Under the pieces are notes generated by a model, which was not told the DNA's origin, did no database searches, and was given only the letters and a program-made list of their open reading frames with translations. A stretch of DNA of 64,000 bases from Microthrixaceae bacterium (GTDB taxonomy: Bacteria; Actinomycetota; Acidimicrobiia; Acidimicrobiales; Microtrichaceae), in assembly GCA_020637215.1 (NCBI GenBank), contig JACJWI010000001.1:186001-250000 (forward strand), read 5' to 3'. The translations under genes and the position numbers were made by a program. Positions 17,101 to 25,133 of the stretch are shown here, one piece after another. The number at the start of each line of letters is the position of its first letter. The first letter of the stretch is position 1.

Positions 17101-17718
17101 CTGCGGGGTCTCGCCCTGCACTTGGACCCCGGTTCCCGCGCCGAGATCACCGGGCCCAGCGGCACCGGCAAGTCGACCCTGGCGGCAGCCATGGTCCGCT
17201 TCATCGGAGTGGACGGCGGCCGCTACCTCCTCGATGAGATCGACACAGCGGACGCCGAGGGCGACGACGTCCGTTCCGTGGTGACGTGGTGCCAGCAGTC
17301 GCCGTGGCTCGCGTCGACCTCCCTGCGCGAGAACCTGCGCATCGCCGCACCCGACGCCGGCGACGACGAGTTGTGGGCCGCGCTCGATGCAGTGCACCTG
17401 TCGGACTGGGCGGTCGCCCTTCCCGGCGGGCTGTCGAGCGAAGTCGGCCGGGACGGCGACGCGATGAGCGGTGGGCAACGCCAGCGTCTCGCCCTGGCCC
17501 GGGTGCTGCTGGCCGGCCACTCGATCGTCGTGTTGGACGAGCCGACCGCGCACCTCGACGGACCGACCGCCGAACGGGTGCGCGCCGATCTGCTGGCGGC
17601 TCTCGATGGTCGGACCGTCATCCTCCTCGGCCACGACCGGGCGAGCGGCGACGACGGTCCCACCGCCATCGACGGCCGGTGGATGCACGTCGACCTCTCC
17701 CGCTCCAGTTCCGTGTGA
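14179..17718 (+). CDS. cydDC: fused thiol reductant ABC exporter CydDC
   Basis: The 1179-aa product fuses two ABC half-transporters: six membrane segments plus ATPase, twice. The first ATPase has Walker A GASGAGKST near residue 392 and signature LSGGERQRLAVARG near 486. The second has GPSGTGKST near 991 and MSGGQRQRLALAR near 1095. Each has a Walker B followed by LADEPT or LDEPT. In the CydDC family the heterodimer exports glutathione or cysteine and is needed to assemble cytochrome bd oxidase. Fused forms are known in actinomycetes. The cydAB genes are not in the window. The linker between halves (about 570-630) is polar and low in structure. Confidence 0.93.
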   Translation: MLEPVRPVVDGEDPLDPGTHRPRRGPIDPHLLRLAPSLRRHLAICGALAVVTAVAVLAQAEIIGRHLPALIDGDRAGAPTLAAALVGIGLIRFLLRWATELSSSRAAAGARATITDRVISHALAIDEPGAGVATPSRVTTLVTDGTDALEPWIREYVPALCIAGVLPLAAGARILAADVPSGLILLVTIPLIPVFMVLIGKLAEDRADRQWATLQRLAAHFHDVLVGLPTLRLFGRVGPQVQRVREVAEQYRVAVMRTLRVAFLSAAAMELLAMLSVALVAVTIGYRLSVGTVSLQAALVVLLLAPECSLPIRRVGSAFHAAQAGTDAADELRDLLATTTTPDGPVDTLAEPAPATPVLRISGAIVADPQRGVRVGPVDLEVHAGSLIALVGASGAGKSTLLDAVRGRVPVHRGRVEVAGIDVAQLSRTTRTDAIVWIPQLPDPVGADVRAAVVAGSDPADAEAIDRVLDAVDLVGLADRDPTELSGGERQRLAVARGVLRSAASPEVRLVLADEPTSQLDGNRRALVIDALRRMASEGLAVVVATHDPVLIEAADHVARLGEELPPPAATGRVAAPVAPDVAEPTTPQGDPTRSRSSRPSPPNGQVVDQVVDHHAGHNAELTRPEDDLIWFRRMSRPVRWRLRSGRALAVSTDLCGIALAATAAWMLAKASMGTAFAELAVAAVLIRVFAIGKGLLRYSERLVSHDATFRMLADVRGAVVARLGRIAPAGVPGMERGDVMARVVDDVDRLADQELRVTGPMTSGVIVGMVAVAAAAVVAPGFGVVYAAAVVLLAIVLPAATRRSTAGAVRDQLAQRTRLAGAALELVEHSDELTATGASDLWSARIGDAVQSLGAAERRRGRRIGVLGGLAALAAPSVAAAVVLVDGTANGTVDGALLAAVVLAPFALVEVLVPLLHAGEQQPSIEVAATRLRAVLDAPDPVVDPEDPLAVPAHPSVVLDAVSLRWPNTTDPVLRGLALHLDPGSRAEITGPSGTGKSTLAAAMVRFIGVDGGRYLLDEIDTADAEGDDVRSVVTWCQQSPWLASTSLRENLRIAAPDAGDDELWAALDAVHLSDWAVALPGGLSSEVGRDGDAMSGGQRQRLALARVLLAGHSIVVLDEPTAHLDGPTAERVRADLLAALDGRTVILLGHDRASGDDGPTAIDGRWMHVDLSRSSSV

Positions 17719-17769
17719 AGCCGGCGTTGCCCTGCCACGGTGTGGGCACGCCGCATTCCGCCCCGGGGC

Positions 17770-18735
17770 TCAGCGCTGCCATCCCGGTCCCGCAGCCCGT
17801 TGCCAGCTCCGGTGCTCCCGGGCGATCGCGTTCGCCTGCGAGAGCACCGCGTCGCGGGCGATGCGAGCCGAGGCTCCCATCGTCCGGCCCCGAAGGACGT
17901 GGATGCCGTCGTGGGTCGCCTGGCGATGGCCCGCGGCGCGGAACAGGAGCCCTCGACCGGGGCACTCCTGGCGGGCGAGCGAGACCGGTACGAGCGTGAC
18001 GCTCCGTTGGTCGGCAACCAGTTCGAGGCACGCCGCGGTGGATTCGACCTCGTAGAACGGCAGCCGGGTCGCCCGGTGTTCCGGATCGAGGGACCGCGTC
18101 AGGACGCGTCGGCCGACGGGGGCAGGAGGCGGCAGCACGAACGGGTGGGCCGTCACCTGTGCGGGAGACGGTTCGGGGATCCCCGCGAGCGGATGATCGG
18201 CACCGACGACGAGCGCGAGCGGTTCGGCCGGCAGCGGCTCCGAGTCGATCTCAGCGGCGAACGAGGACTCCTCCGCCTTGGAGGTGTCGCACACGACGAA
18301 GTCGAGGTCACGGCGTACGAGCGACGCGAGCAGGTCCGAGGCACCGCCGCCGACGACGGCCACCTGGAGTCCCGGCCGTTCCCTCGACAGCGCGGTCACG
18401 GCCCGGGTCATCAGGGGGCGGGCCGGATACGGGCCCGTGCCGATGGCGACCGAGCCGCCCTCGCCGTCTCGCAGGAGCCGGGCCGACTCCACCAGCGTGC
18501 GAGCCGCGGCGACGGCGTCGACCGCGTGGCCGATGAGCGCCTCTGCCGCATCGGTCGGCTCCACCGCCTGGGTGCTGCGATCGAACAGCGTCTGGCCCAG
18601 GTCGGCCTCGAGGGCCTGGATGCTGCGGCTGAGCGCCGACTGGCTCAGGTAGAGCTCGCGGGCTGCACGGGTGAAGCTCCGCAACCGGTACACGGCCTCG
18701 AAGTGCTCGAGTTGGCGGAGTTGCACCGACCTCAC
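17770..18735 (-). CDS. LysR family transcriptional regulator
   Basis: This 321-aa protein has an N-terminal winged helix-turn-helix (RQLEHFEAVYRLRSFTRAAR, then LSQSALSRSIQALEADLG) in residues 6-60, and a periplasmic-binding-like effector domain from about residue 90. The start is GTG 18735. It is divergent from glpD with 99 bp between starts, the classical LysR arrangement, so it may control glpD and itself. The effector could be glycerol 3-phosphate or a related metabolite; this is inference. Confidence 0.9.
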   Translation of the reverse strand: MRSVQLRQLEHFEAVYRLRSFTRAARELYLSQSALSRSIQALEADLGQTLFDRSTQAVEPTDAAEALIGHAVDAVAAARTLVESARLLRDGEGGSVAIGTGPYPARPLMTRAVTALSRERPGLQVAVVGGGASDLLASLVRRDLDFVVCDTSKAEESSFAAEIDSEPLPAEPLALVVGADHPLAGIPEPSPAQVTAHPFVLPPPAPVGRRVLTRSLDPEHRATRLPFYEVESTAACLELVADQRSVTLVPVSLARQECPGRGLLFRAAGHRQATHDGIHVLRGRTMGASARIARDAVLSQANAIAREHRSWQRAAGPGWQR

Positions 18736-18786
18736 CCGCCCCGACCCGGATGGATGGTGCTGGTGCGGGACATCCGCTGCCCATGA

Positions 18787-18807
18787 GCATCACTCATTAC
18801 CTGATGC
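18787..18807. promoter_or_regulatory. inverted repeat in the lysR-glpD divergent region
   Basis: GCATCA (18787-18792) and TGATGC (18802-18807) form a perfect inverted repeat with a nine-base spacer in an AT-richer patch just before the glpD start. Position and symmetry suit an operator for the LysR protein, but no T-N11-A core is clear. Confidence 0.4.
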
Positions 18808-18834
18808 ATGTCCATGAGGTTACGGTCTTCTTCG

Positions 18835-20478
18835 ATGACTTCGTCGACACCACCGGTCCCCGGCTCGATCGATCTGCGCGACCGATCCCGGGCATTCGCC
18901 GACCTCGACCGGGAGACCTTCGACGTCGTCGTGATCGGAGGCGGCATCACCGGGGCCGGCATCGCCCGCGACGCTGCCCTCCGCGGTCTGCGGGTCGCTC
19001 TGGTCGAGGCCCGGGACATCGCGTCGGGCACGTCGAGTCGCAGCTCGAAGATGATCCACGGCGGGCTCCGCTACCTGGCCCAGGGCGACGTCGGCCTGGT
19101 TCGGGAGGCAGCCACCGAACGTCAGGTGCTGCGACGCATCGCTCCACAGCTGACCCGCCTGTCGCCGTTCGTCATGCCCGGCAGCCGGTCCATGATCGCC
19201 AAGGTCCGCGCCGGGCTGGTCGCCTTCGAACGCCTGGGCAAGGTCCCCCGCGACGAGCGGCACCGCACCCTCGACGCGACCGAGCTCCTCGAACTGGAGC
19301 CGACCCTGGCTGCGAACCGGTTCTCCTCCGGTGTCGTGTACCCGGAGTTCCTCACAAACGACGCCCGGTTGACCGTCGCCAACGTCCGCTCCGCGGTGGC
19401 GTCCGGTGCCACGGTCCTCACCCACGCCGCCGCTACGCGCATCACCGTCGGCAGCAACGGCCGGGCCGACGGCGTCGAGGTGGCCGGAACGCTTCCCGGC
19501 GAGGATCTCGCGGCGAGGGCCCGCACCCGGCTGGTGGTCAACGCCGCCGGCCCGTGGGTCGACGCGGTGCGTGCCCTCGAGGCGCCTGACGAACCCGCCC
19601 GCCTCGCGCTGACGAAGGGGATCCACGTCGTCGTCCCGCACCGACGCCTGCCCGTCCGCGACACCGTCATCACGCTCGGACCCGACAAGCGTCCCGTGTT
19701 CGCCGTCGCCGCAGGTCCGGTCACCTACCTGGGCACGACGGACACCTTCTACACGGAGCCCGACGAGTGGCCGCGCATCGATGCCTCCGACGTGCAGTAC
19801 CTCCTCGACGCCATGGAACAGACCTTCGACGGGCCCCCGATCTCTCCCGACGACGTCGTCAGCCTCTGGTCGGGGGTCCGACCGCTGATCGCCCCGCCCG
19901 AAGGAAGCGACGCCGCTCCCTCGGAGCTGTCCCGACGCGACGAGACCTGGGTCGGACCGGCCGGGGTGGTGTCGGTGGCCGGGGGGAAGCTCACCGCCTA
20001 CCGAACGATGGCCGAGCGCATCGTCGATGATCTGGTCGGCGATCTCGGCACCGGTTCACTCCGGTGCCGCACCGCGGACGTGCCTCTGATCGGTGGGGAC
20101 GTCGATGTCGGTGATCTCACCGCAGCACTCGGCAGCAGCCTCGGCGAGGACGCGGCACGGCTGGTCCAACTGTGGGGATCCGACGCATCATCCATATCCG
20201 ATGACGGCGGCGACGTCGCCGCCGAGGTGCGCTTCGCCGTGTGCCACGAGGGCGCTCTGCGACTCGAGGACGTGTGGATCCGCCGCGCGGCACGGTCGTG
20301 GTTCACCCTCGAGCCGGTGGGCACGGACCTGGACGTGGCCGCCGCGACCATGGCGGACCTGCTCGGCTGGACCCCGGAGCGACAGGCCGCTGAGGTCGCG
20401 GCATGCCACGCGATCCACCACGACGCCCGCCGATGCCTCGACGAGCTCGCTGACGGCGCCCCCGCCCCGGTCGCCTGA
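18835..20478 (+). CDS. glpD: FAD-dependent glycerol-3-phosphate dehydrogenase
   Basis: This membrane-associated flavoprotein would oxidise glycerol 3-phosphate to dihydroxyacetone phosphate and pass electrons to quinone. The 547-aa product has GGGITGAG (from residue 35) for FAD, the family block GTSSRSSKMIHGGLRYL, and AGPVTYLGTTDT with VSVAGGKLTAYR toward the C-terminus, plus the helical C-terminal domain of GlpD. The start at 18835 (MTSSTPP) is preferred. An in-frame ATG at 18808 adds nine residues and neither has a strong ribosome site. The next gene encodes an alkyl-DHAP-synthase-like enzyme, so DHAP may feed lipid synthesis. Confidence 0.93.
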   Translation: MTSSTPPVPGSIDLRDRSRAFADLDRETFDVVVIGGGITGAGIARDAALRGLRVALVEARDIASGTSSRSSKMIHGGLRYLAQGDVGLVREAATERQVLRRIAPQLTRLSPFVMPGSRSMIAKVRAGLVAFERLGKVPRDERHRTLDATELLELEPTLAANRFSSGVVYPEFLTNDARLTVANVRSAVASGATVLTHAAATRITVGSNGRADGVEVAGTLPGEDLAARARTRLVVNAAGPWVDAVRALEAPDEPARLALTKGIHVVVPHRRLPVRDTVITLGPDKRPVFAVAAGPVTYLGTTDTFYTEPDEWPRIDASDVQYLLDAMEQTFDGPPISPDDVVSLWSGVRPLIAPPEGSDAAPSELSRRDETWVGPAGVVSVAGGKLTAYRTMAERIVDDLVGDLGTGSLRCRTADVPLIGGDVDVGDLTAALGSSLGEDAARLVQLWGSDASSISDDGGDVAAEVRFAVCHEGALRLEDVWIRRAARSWFTLEPVGTDLDVAAATMADLLGWTPERQAAEVAACHAIHHDARRCLDELADGAPAPVA

Positions 20479-20554
20479 GCCGCGCGAGGCTCAGGTCCGC
20501 ACGCCCGCCATCCGACCTGCCGCCTCCCCATCGACCCACGACTGGACGACCACC

Positions 20555-21982
20555 ATGCTCGACTCGACCATCGACACCCTCCGAGACCTGCTCGGAACCG
20601 ACGTCGTCTCCACCGACGCCGAGGTGCTCGCCAGCCGGCGGCGCGACTACTGGGCGGCCAGCGCGCTCCGCGAGTGGCGGGGCGACACGATGGGTGAGCC
20701 CGGCTGCGTCGTCCGGCCCCGGGGCCCGGAGCAGGTCCAGGATCTCGTGCGCTTCTGCGGTGCCAACCGCATCGCCCTCATGCCGTTCGGTCTGGGCTCC
20801 GGGGTGTGCGGCGGGGTCCTGCCCACCGACGACGTGGTCCTCCTCGACATGTCGTCGATGTCGCGGACCCGCGAGATCGACGAGCACGACCTTCTCGCCA
20901 CCTTCGACGCGGGCAAGAACGGTCTCGAGGCCGAGGAGGAGGTCGCCGAGCGTGGCTTCACGATCGGACACTGGCCCCAGTCGATCGCGGTCAGCAGCGT
21001 CGGCGGGTGGGTGTCGACCCGGGCGTCGGGTCAGTTCTCGACCGCCTACGGCAACGTCGAGGACATCGTGTACTCGATCGAGGCGGTGCTCCCCGACGGC
21101 GAGCTGGTCCACCTCGGAAAGGCTCCGCGTGCCGCCGCCGGCCCCGACCTCCGACACGTCGTCATGGGTGCGGAGGGCACGATGGGAGTGGTCACCGGCG
21201 TGACCTTCTCGCTGCGCCGCGCCCCCGAGTCGCGACGGCTCACCGCCTTCCACGCCCGCGGCGCCACCCCGACCGACTCGATGGCTCTCGGCATCGAGGC
21301 CCAACGGCGGATCGTCCAGTCCGACTGGCGTCCCCCGGTGATGCGGCTCTACGACGGCTCCGAGGTGGCCCGGAACTTCCCCGAGCACAGATCGGGCGAC
21401 GACGCCGCTCTCCTGATGGTCCACGAGGGTCCCGCCGGCCGGGTCGACGCCGAGGTCGCGGACGTGACCCGGATCGCCACCGAGACGGGCCTGACCGTGG
21501 CCGATGCGGGAATGGTCGAGCAGTGGCTCGAGTCGCGCAACCACGTCCCGACCTGGACGGACTTCTTCGAGCGGGGCGCGGTGGTCGACACGATCGAGAT
21601 CTCCGCGCCGTGGTCGCGCATCGTCGACGTCTACGCCGCCGTGGTCGCCTCGCTCGGTCAGGTCGAGGGAATCGTGAACGCCTCCGCGCACAGCTCCCAC
21701 GTCTACCGCTCGGGCATCAACCTGTACTTCTCGTTCGCGGTGCTCGCCGAGGTGGCCGACATGGAGGACCGCTACTTCGAGTGCTGGCACCGGACCATGG
21801 AGGCCACGGCCGCGAACGGGGGTGGGATCGCACACCACCATGGATCGGGCCGGCTGCGGATCCCCTACCTGCACCACGACCTGGGCGCCGGCGGCGTGGA
21901 GCTCCTGCGGACCCTGAAGGGTGCGGTCGACCCCGCCGGCATCATGAACCCCGGCAACCTCATCCCCCCACCACCCCGCTGA
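20555..21982 (+). CDS. FAD-binding oxidase, alkylglycerone-phosphate-synthase-like
   Basis: This 475-aa protein has the FAD-linked oxidase (PCMH-type) domain: CVVRPRGPEQVQDLVRFC, PFGLGSGVCGG and SVGGWVSTRASGQFSTAYGN. The C-terminal cap has LYFSFA and HHHG (His 427-429). The triple-His HHHG element followed by GAVDPAGIMNPGNL resembles alkyl-DHAP synthase, which swaps the acyl chain of acyl-DHAP for a fatty alcohol to make ether lipids. A GlcD-type D-hydroxyacid dehydrogenase is the alternative. Its position 76 bp after glpD supports a DHAP-derived substrate. Ether lipid synthesis remains inference; no acyl-DHAP acyltransferase is adjacent. Confidence 0.75.
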   Translation: MLDSTIDTLRDLLGTDVVSTDAEVLASRRRDYWAASALREWRGDTMGEPGCVVRPRGPEQVQDLVRFCGANRIALMPFGLGSGVCGGVLPTDDVVLLDMSSMSRTREIDEHDLLATFDAGKNGLEAEEEVAERGFTIGHWPQSIAVSSVGGWVSTRASGQFSTAYGNVEDIVYSIEAVLPDGELVHLGKAPRAAAGPDLRHVVMGAEGTMGVVTGVTFSLRRAPESRRLTAFHARGATPTDSMALGIEAQRRIVQSDWRPPVMRLYDGSEVARNFPEHRSGDDAALLMVHEGPAGRVDAEVADVTRIATETGLTVADAGMVEQWLESRNHVPTWTDFFERGAVVDTIEISAPWSRIVDVYAAVVASLGQVEGIVNASAHSSHVYRSGINLYFSFAVLAEVADMEDRYFECWHRTMEATAANGGGIAHHHGSGRLRIPYLHHDLGAGGVELLRTLKGAVDPAGIMNPGNLIPPPPR

Positions 21983-22012
21983 CCCACCCCGTTCTGCGGT
22001 CCCACAGCGTTC

Positions 22013-22054
22013 TGTAGTGCGAGATCCAGGCGAACGCCTGGATCTCGCACTACA
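22013..22054. terminator. perfect 20-bp hairpin between convergent genes
   Basis: The arms 22013-22032 and 22035-22054 are exact reverse complements separated only by AA. The structure sits between the + strand oxidase (ends 21982) and the minus-strand TetR gene, whose TAG stop (22050-22052) is inside the right arm. It can act as a bidirectional terminator. Its perfection and length also raise the possibility of a dispersed palindromic repeat. Confidence 0.7.
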
Positions 22055-22703
22055 AAGCGGCCAGCAGGGCGGCGATGGCGGTCGTCCAGCTCCGCTCGAC
22101 CGCGTGGCGCGACACCGCCCGGGCACCGACGAGGAGGTCCCAGGCCTCGAAGGACGCCACCGCATCGATCGCCGCGGCCCGTGCCGGGACCTCCGCGGGA
22201 TCGACCCGGTCCAGCTCCGGTCGGAACACGATCAGCACCTGACGTAGCCAGCGGGCCCGGGCTCGACCGAGTGCCCGGGCGATGTCGGCGTGGTCGATCG
22301 CCCGCGCCCGGGCCATGCGACCGACCCCCACGGTCACCTCGTACACGTCGAGTCGACCGGCCACGAACCGCTCGATCCTCTCCGAGGTCGACAGGTCGCT
22401 GAGGTCCTCCATCCGGGCCAGGGCGGTGGCCCGGGCGATCTGCTCGTCGAACGCGGCGCGGTACAGCTCGTCGAGAGTGCGGAAGTACCGGAACAGCGAC
22501 GCGGACGACACCCCGGCACGGCGGCACACCACGTCGGCCGACGGGCGCAGCTCCCCGGTGTCGAAGAGCTCGACCACGGCCTGCACCGCGGCCGCACGTC
22601 CCCGCTCCCTCCGGGCCGAGCGACCGTCTACCGGGCCATCGCCAGGTCCTCCGAGCGGAGCCTCGGTTCCCGAGTCCGGCGGGTCGGACAGTTGTGAGAG
22701 CAT
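22050..22703 (-). CDS. TetR family transcriptional regulator
   Basis: The 217-aa product has an Arg-rich start and then a TetR DNA-binding domain at about residues 30-75 (LFDTGELRPSADVVCRRAGV, then SSASLFRYFRTLDELYRAAF). The C-terminal ligand domain is helical. ATG 22703 is selected because the inverted repeat 22693-22713 covers exactly this start, and the domain begins shortly after. It is divergent from the sulfatase gene, so it probably represses itself and the sulfatase-dehalogenase run. Confidence 0.87.
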   Translation of the reverse strand: MLSQLSDPPDSGTEAPLGGPGDGPVDGRSARRERGRAAAVQAVVELFDTGELRPSADVVCRRAGVSSASLFRYFRTLDELYRAAFDEQIARATALARMEDLSDLSTSERIERFVAGRLDVYEVTVGVGRMARARAIDHADIARALGRARARWLRQVLIVFRPELDRVDPAEVPARAAAIDAVASFEAWDLLVGARAVSRHAVERSWTTAIAALLAAL

Positions 22704-22713
22704 CACTCTCACA
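22693..22713. promoter_or_regulatory. TetR-type operator overlapping the regulator's start codon
   Basis: TGTGAGAG (22693-22700) and CTCTCACA (22706-22713) form a perfect 8-bp inverted repeat around CATCA, which holds the tetR start codon (complement of CAT). An AT-richer stretch with TATCAT follows toward the sulfatase gene. Binding here would block both directions. Confidence 0.6.
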
Positions 22714-22793
22714 TTATCGCTATCATCGCGTCCCGGTGCCGACCGGACGTCCGGACCGGACGTGTCGACCCCATCGCGGCGCCAGGGGGAACC

Positions 22794-25079
22794 ATGCGGA
22801 CAGAGCGTTTCGAGGGCACGATCGGGGCGACGTTGGCCGAGTCCACGCCCGACTTCGACACCCCGCCCGACCCGGGACCAGGTGCGCCCGACGTGCTCGT
22901 GATCGTCCTCGACGACACTGGTTTCGCCCAGTTGGGATGCTTCGGCTCCGACATCGACACCCCGAACATCGACGCCCTGGCCGCGGACGGCGTGGTGTTC
23001 ACCAACTTCCACGTCACTCCCCTGTGCTCCCCCACCCGGGCTGCGCTGCTCACCGGTCGCAGCCACCACGACGCCGGCATGCGCGGCCTGTCGAACTTCC
23101 GCACCGGGTTCCCCCACATGCTCGGCCACCTCTCACACGGCACCGCGACCATGGCCGAGGTCCTCTCCGATGCCGGCTGGGCCACCTTCGCCGTCGGCAA
23201 GTGGCACCTGGCCCCCATGGAGGAGTGCTCGGCCGCCGGACCGTTCGACCAGTGGCCCCTCGGGCGGGGCTTCGACCGCTTCTACGGGTTCCTCGACGGC
23301 GAGACCGACCAGTTCCACCCGTCGCTCACCGTCGACAACCACCACATCGACCCGCCCGCGACACCCGAGGACGGCTACCACCTGAGCGAGGACCTGGTCG
23401 ACCGGGCCCTCGAGATGATCACTGCCTCGACCAACGTCAGACCCGACCGGCCGGTCTTCACGTGGTTCGCCCTCGGGGCCACCCACGCCCCCCACCAGGC
23501 CCCCGCGCCCTACCGCGACAAGTACCGGGGGCGCTACGACGAGGGTTGGGACGTCGTGCGTGAGCGTTGGTTCGAGCGCCAGAAGGAGCTCGGGGTCGTC
23601 CCGTCCCACACCGAGCTGTCGGATCGCAACCCGGGCGTCGAGGCGTGGGAGGCGCTCCCCGACACCGAGCGACGGCTGGCGGCACGGTTGCAGGAGGCGT
23701 TCGCCGCGTTCCTCGACCACACCGACGACCAGATCGGGCGTCTCCTCGACGGGCTGCGCGACCTCGGCCGCCTCGACAACACCATCGTCGTGCTCGTCTC
23801 CGACAACGGGGCCAGCCAGGAGGGCGGCCCGTACGGCGTCATGCACGAGATGAAGTTCTTCAACGGCATCCTCGAGACGCCGGAGCAGGCGATCGGCCGC
23901 ATCGACGACATCGGCGGCCCCCACAGCCACACCAACTACCCGTGGGGCTGGGCGCAGTGCGGCAACTCGCCGTTCCGCTGGTACAAGCAGAACACCCACG
24001 AAGGCGGGGTCCACGTCCCGTTCATCCTGCGCTGGCCCCGGGGTCTGGCCGACCAGGCCGGCACGACCCGCCGCCAGTTCGCCCACGCCTCGGATCTGGC
24101 ACCCACCCTCTACGAGCTGTGCGGGGTCGACGCTCCCGAGACGTACCGTGGCGTCGAGCAGCGGCCGATCACCGGTCGTTCCTTCGCCCCCGTGCTCCGC
24201 GACGCCGCGTCACCCGCGACCAACACCGTCCAGTACTTCGAGATGGCCGGCAGCCGGGCGATCGTCCGCGGCGGACCCGACGGGGAGCTGACCAAGGCGG
24301 TCTGCAAGCACGACAAGGGCGCCGACTACGACACCGAACCCTGGGAGCTCTACGACCTGCTCGCCGATCCGGCCGAGGGCCACGACCTGGCCGCCGAGCG
24401 CCCGGAGCTGCTGGGCGAGTTGATCGAGCTGTGGTGGTCCGAGGCCCGGGCGAACCGGGTCCTCCCCCTCGACGACCGACTGATCGAGCTGTTCGGGGTG
24501 AGGTTCCGGCCGCTGTCCCCGCATCCCGAGAGCCGACGCTACGTCTACCGCCCGTCGCCGTGGCCGATGCCGGCCCAGGCCGGCGCAGCGATCGGAGGGC
24601 GCGACTTCGACATGACCGCGACGGTCGTTCGCGAGGCCGGCCAGGACGGGGTCCTGTTCGCGACCGGGACCGAGAACTCGGGCCTCAGCCTCTTCGTGCA
24701 GGACGACCGACTGGTGCTCGACTACAACGCGTTCGACGACCACACCGTCGTCGTGTCCGACACGCCCGTCCCGGCCGGGGCGAGCGTCGTCGAACTGCGG
24801 GTGCGGCGAGTGGACCACACCTCCGGCACCGCAGCCCTGCTGATCGACGGGTCGCCGTGCGGGTCCGCCGAGTTGCCGCTGCTCATGCGCATCATGAGCT
24901 CGGTCGGCGCCAGCATCGGCCACGACCACGGCTCCGCGGTCTCACCGCGCTACCAGGCGCCGTTCCCGTTCCAGGGGACCCTCACCGAGCTGGTCATCCA
25001 GCTCGGCCCCGACCGCCACCACGGCGACAGCGACCCGACGACCGCGGCCGAGGCCGCCCACGGGATGTCGCGGCAGTAG
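22794..25079 (+). CDS. arylsulfatase family hydrolase
   Basis: This 761-aa enzyme belongs to the formylglycine sulfatase / alkaline-phosphatase superfamily. It has the metal-binding start VLVIVLDDTGFAQLGCFGSD, with paired Asp, and the sulfatase signature LCSPTRAALLTGR, in which C78 would be converted to formylglycine. GKWHL follows and VLVSDNGAS provides more metal ligands. The C-terminal 170 residues form a beta-rich extension (FDMTATVV to LIDGSPCGSAELP). No signal peptide is visible, so it appears cytoplasmic, unlike many arylsulfatases. A maturase is not adjacent. It lies 54 bp before the dehalogenase and likely shares its TetR control. Confidence 0.92.
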   Translation: MRTERFEGTIGATLAESTPDFDTPPDPGPGAPDVLVIVLDDTGFAQLGCFGSDIDTPNIDALAADGVVFTNFHVTPLCSPTRAALLTGRSHHDAGMRGLSNFRTGFPHMLGHLSHGTATMAEVLSDAGWATFAVGKWHLAPMEECSAAGPFDQWPLGRGFDRFYGFLDGETDQFHPSLTVDNHHIDPPATPEDGYHLSEDLVDRALEMITASTNVRPDRPVFTWFALGATHAPHQAPAPYRDKYRGRYDEGWDVVRERWFERQKELGVVPSHTELSDRNPGVEAWEALPDTERRLAARLQEAFAAFLDHTDDQIGRLLDGLRDLGRLDNTIVVLVSDNGASQEGGPYGVMHEMKFFNGILETPEQAIGRIDDIGGPHSHTNYPWGWAQCGNSPFRWYKQNTHEGGVHVPFILRWPRGLADQAGTTRRQFAHASDLAPTLYELCGVDAPETYRGVEQRPITGRSFAPVLRDAASPATNTVQYFEMAGSRAIVRGGPDGELTKAVCKHDKGADYDTEPWELYDLLADPAEGHDLAAERPELLGELIELWWSEARANRVLPLDDRLIELFGVRFRPLSPHPESRRYVYRPSPWPMPAQAGAAIGGRDFDMTATVVREAGQDGVLFATGTENSGLSLFVQDDRLVLDYNAFDDHTVVVSDTPVPAGASVVELRVRRVDHTSGTAALLIDGSPCGSAELPLLMRIMSSVGASIGHDHGSAVSPRYQAPFPFQGTLTELVIQLGPDRHHGDSDPTTAAEAAHGMSRQ

Positions 25080-25133
25080 TCACCGACCCGACCGCACCAG
25101 AGACCCGACCCGTCCGAGCACAGGAGACGCCCA

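Noticed and set aside
14971..17688. 905-codon open frame on the minus strand
   Set aside because: It lies wholly antisense to cydDC, whose two ATPase domains have all motifs. The antisense frame is open only because of GC-rich codon bias, and its composition (Arg, Gly, Pro, His) is that of a shadow.
20303..22165. 620-codon minus-strand frame across the oxidase gene
   Set aside because: It has no recognisable motif and shadow-type composition, and it runs through the terminator hairpin. The + strand flavoprotein is clearly real.
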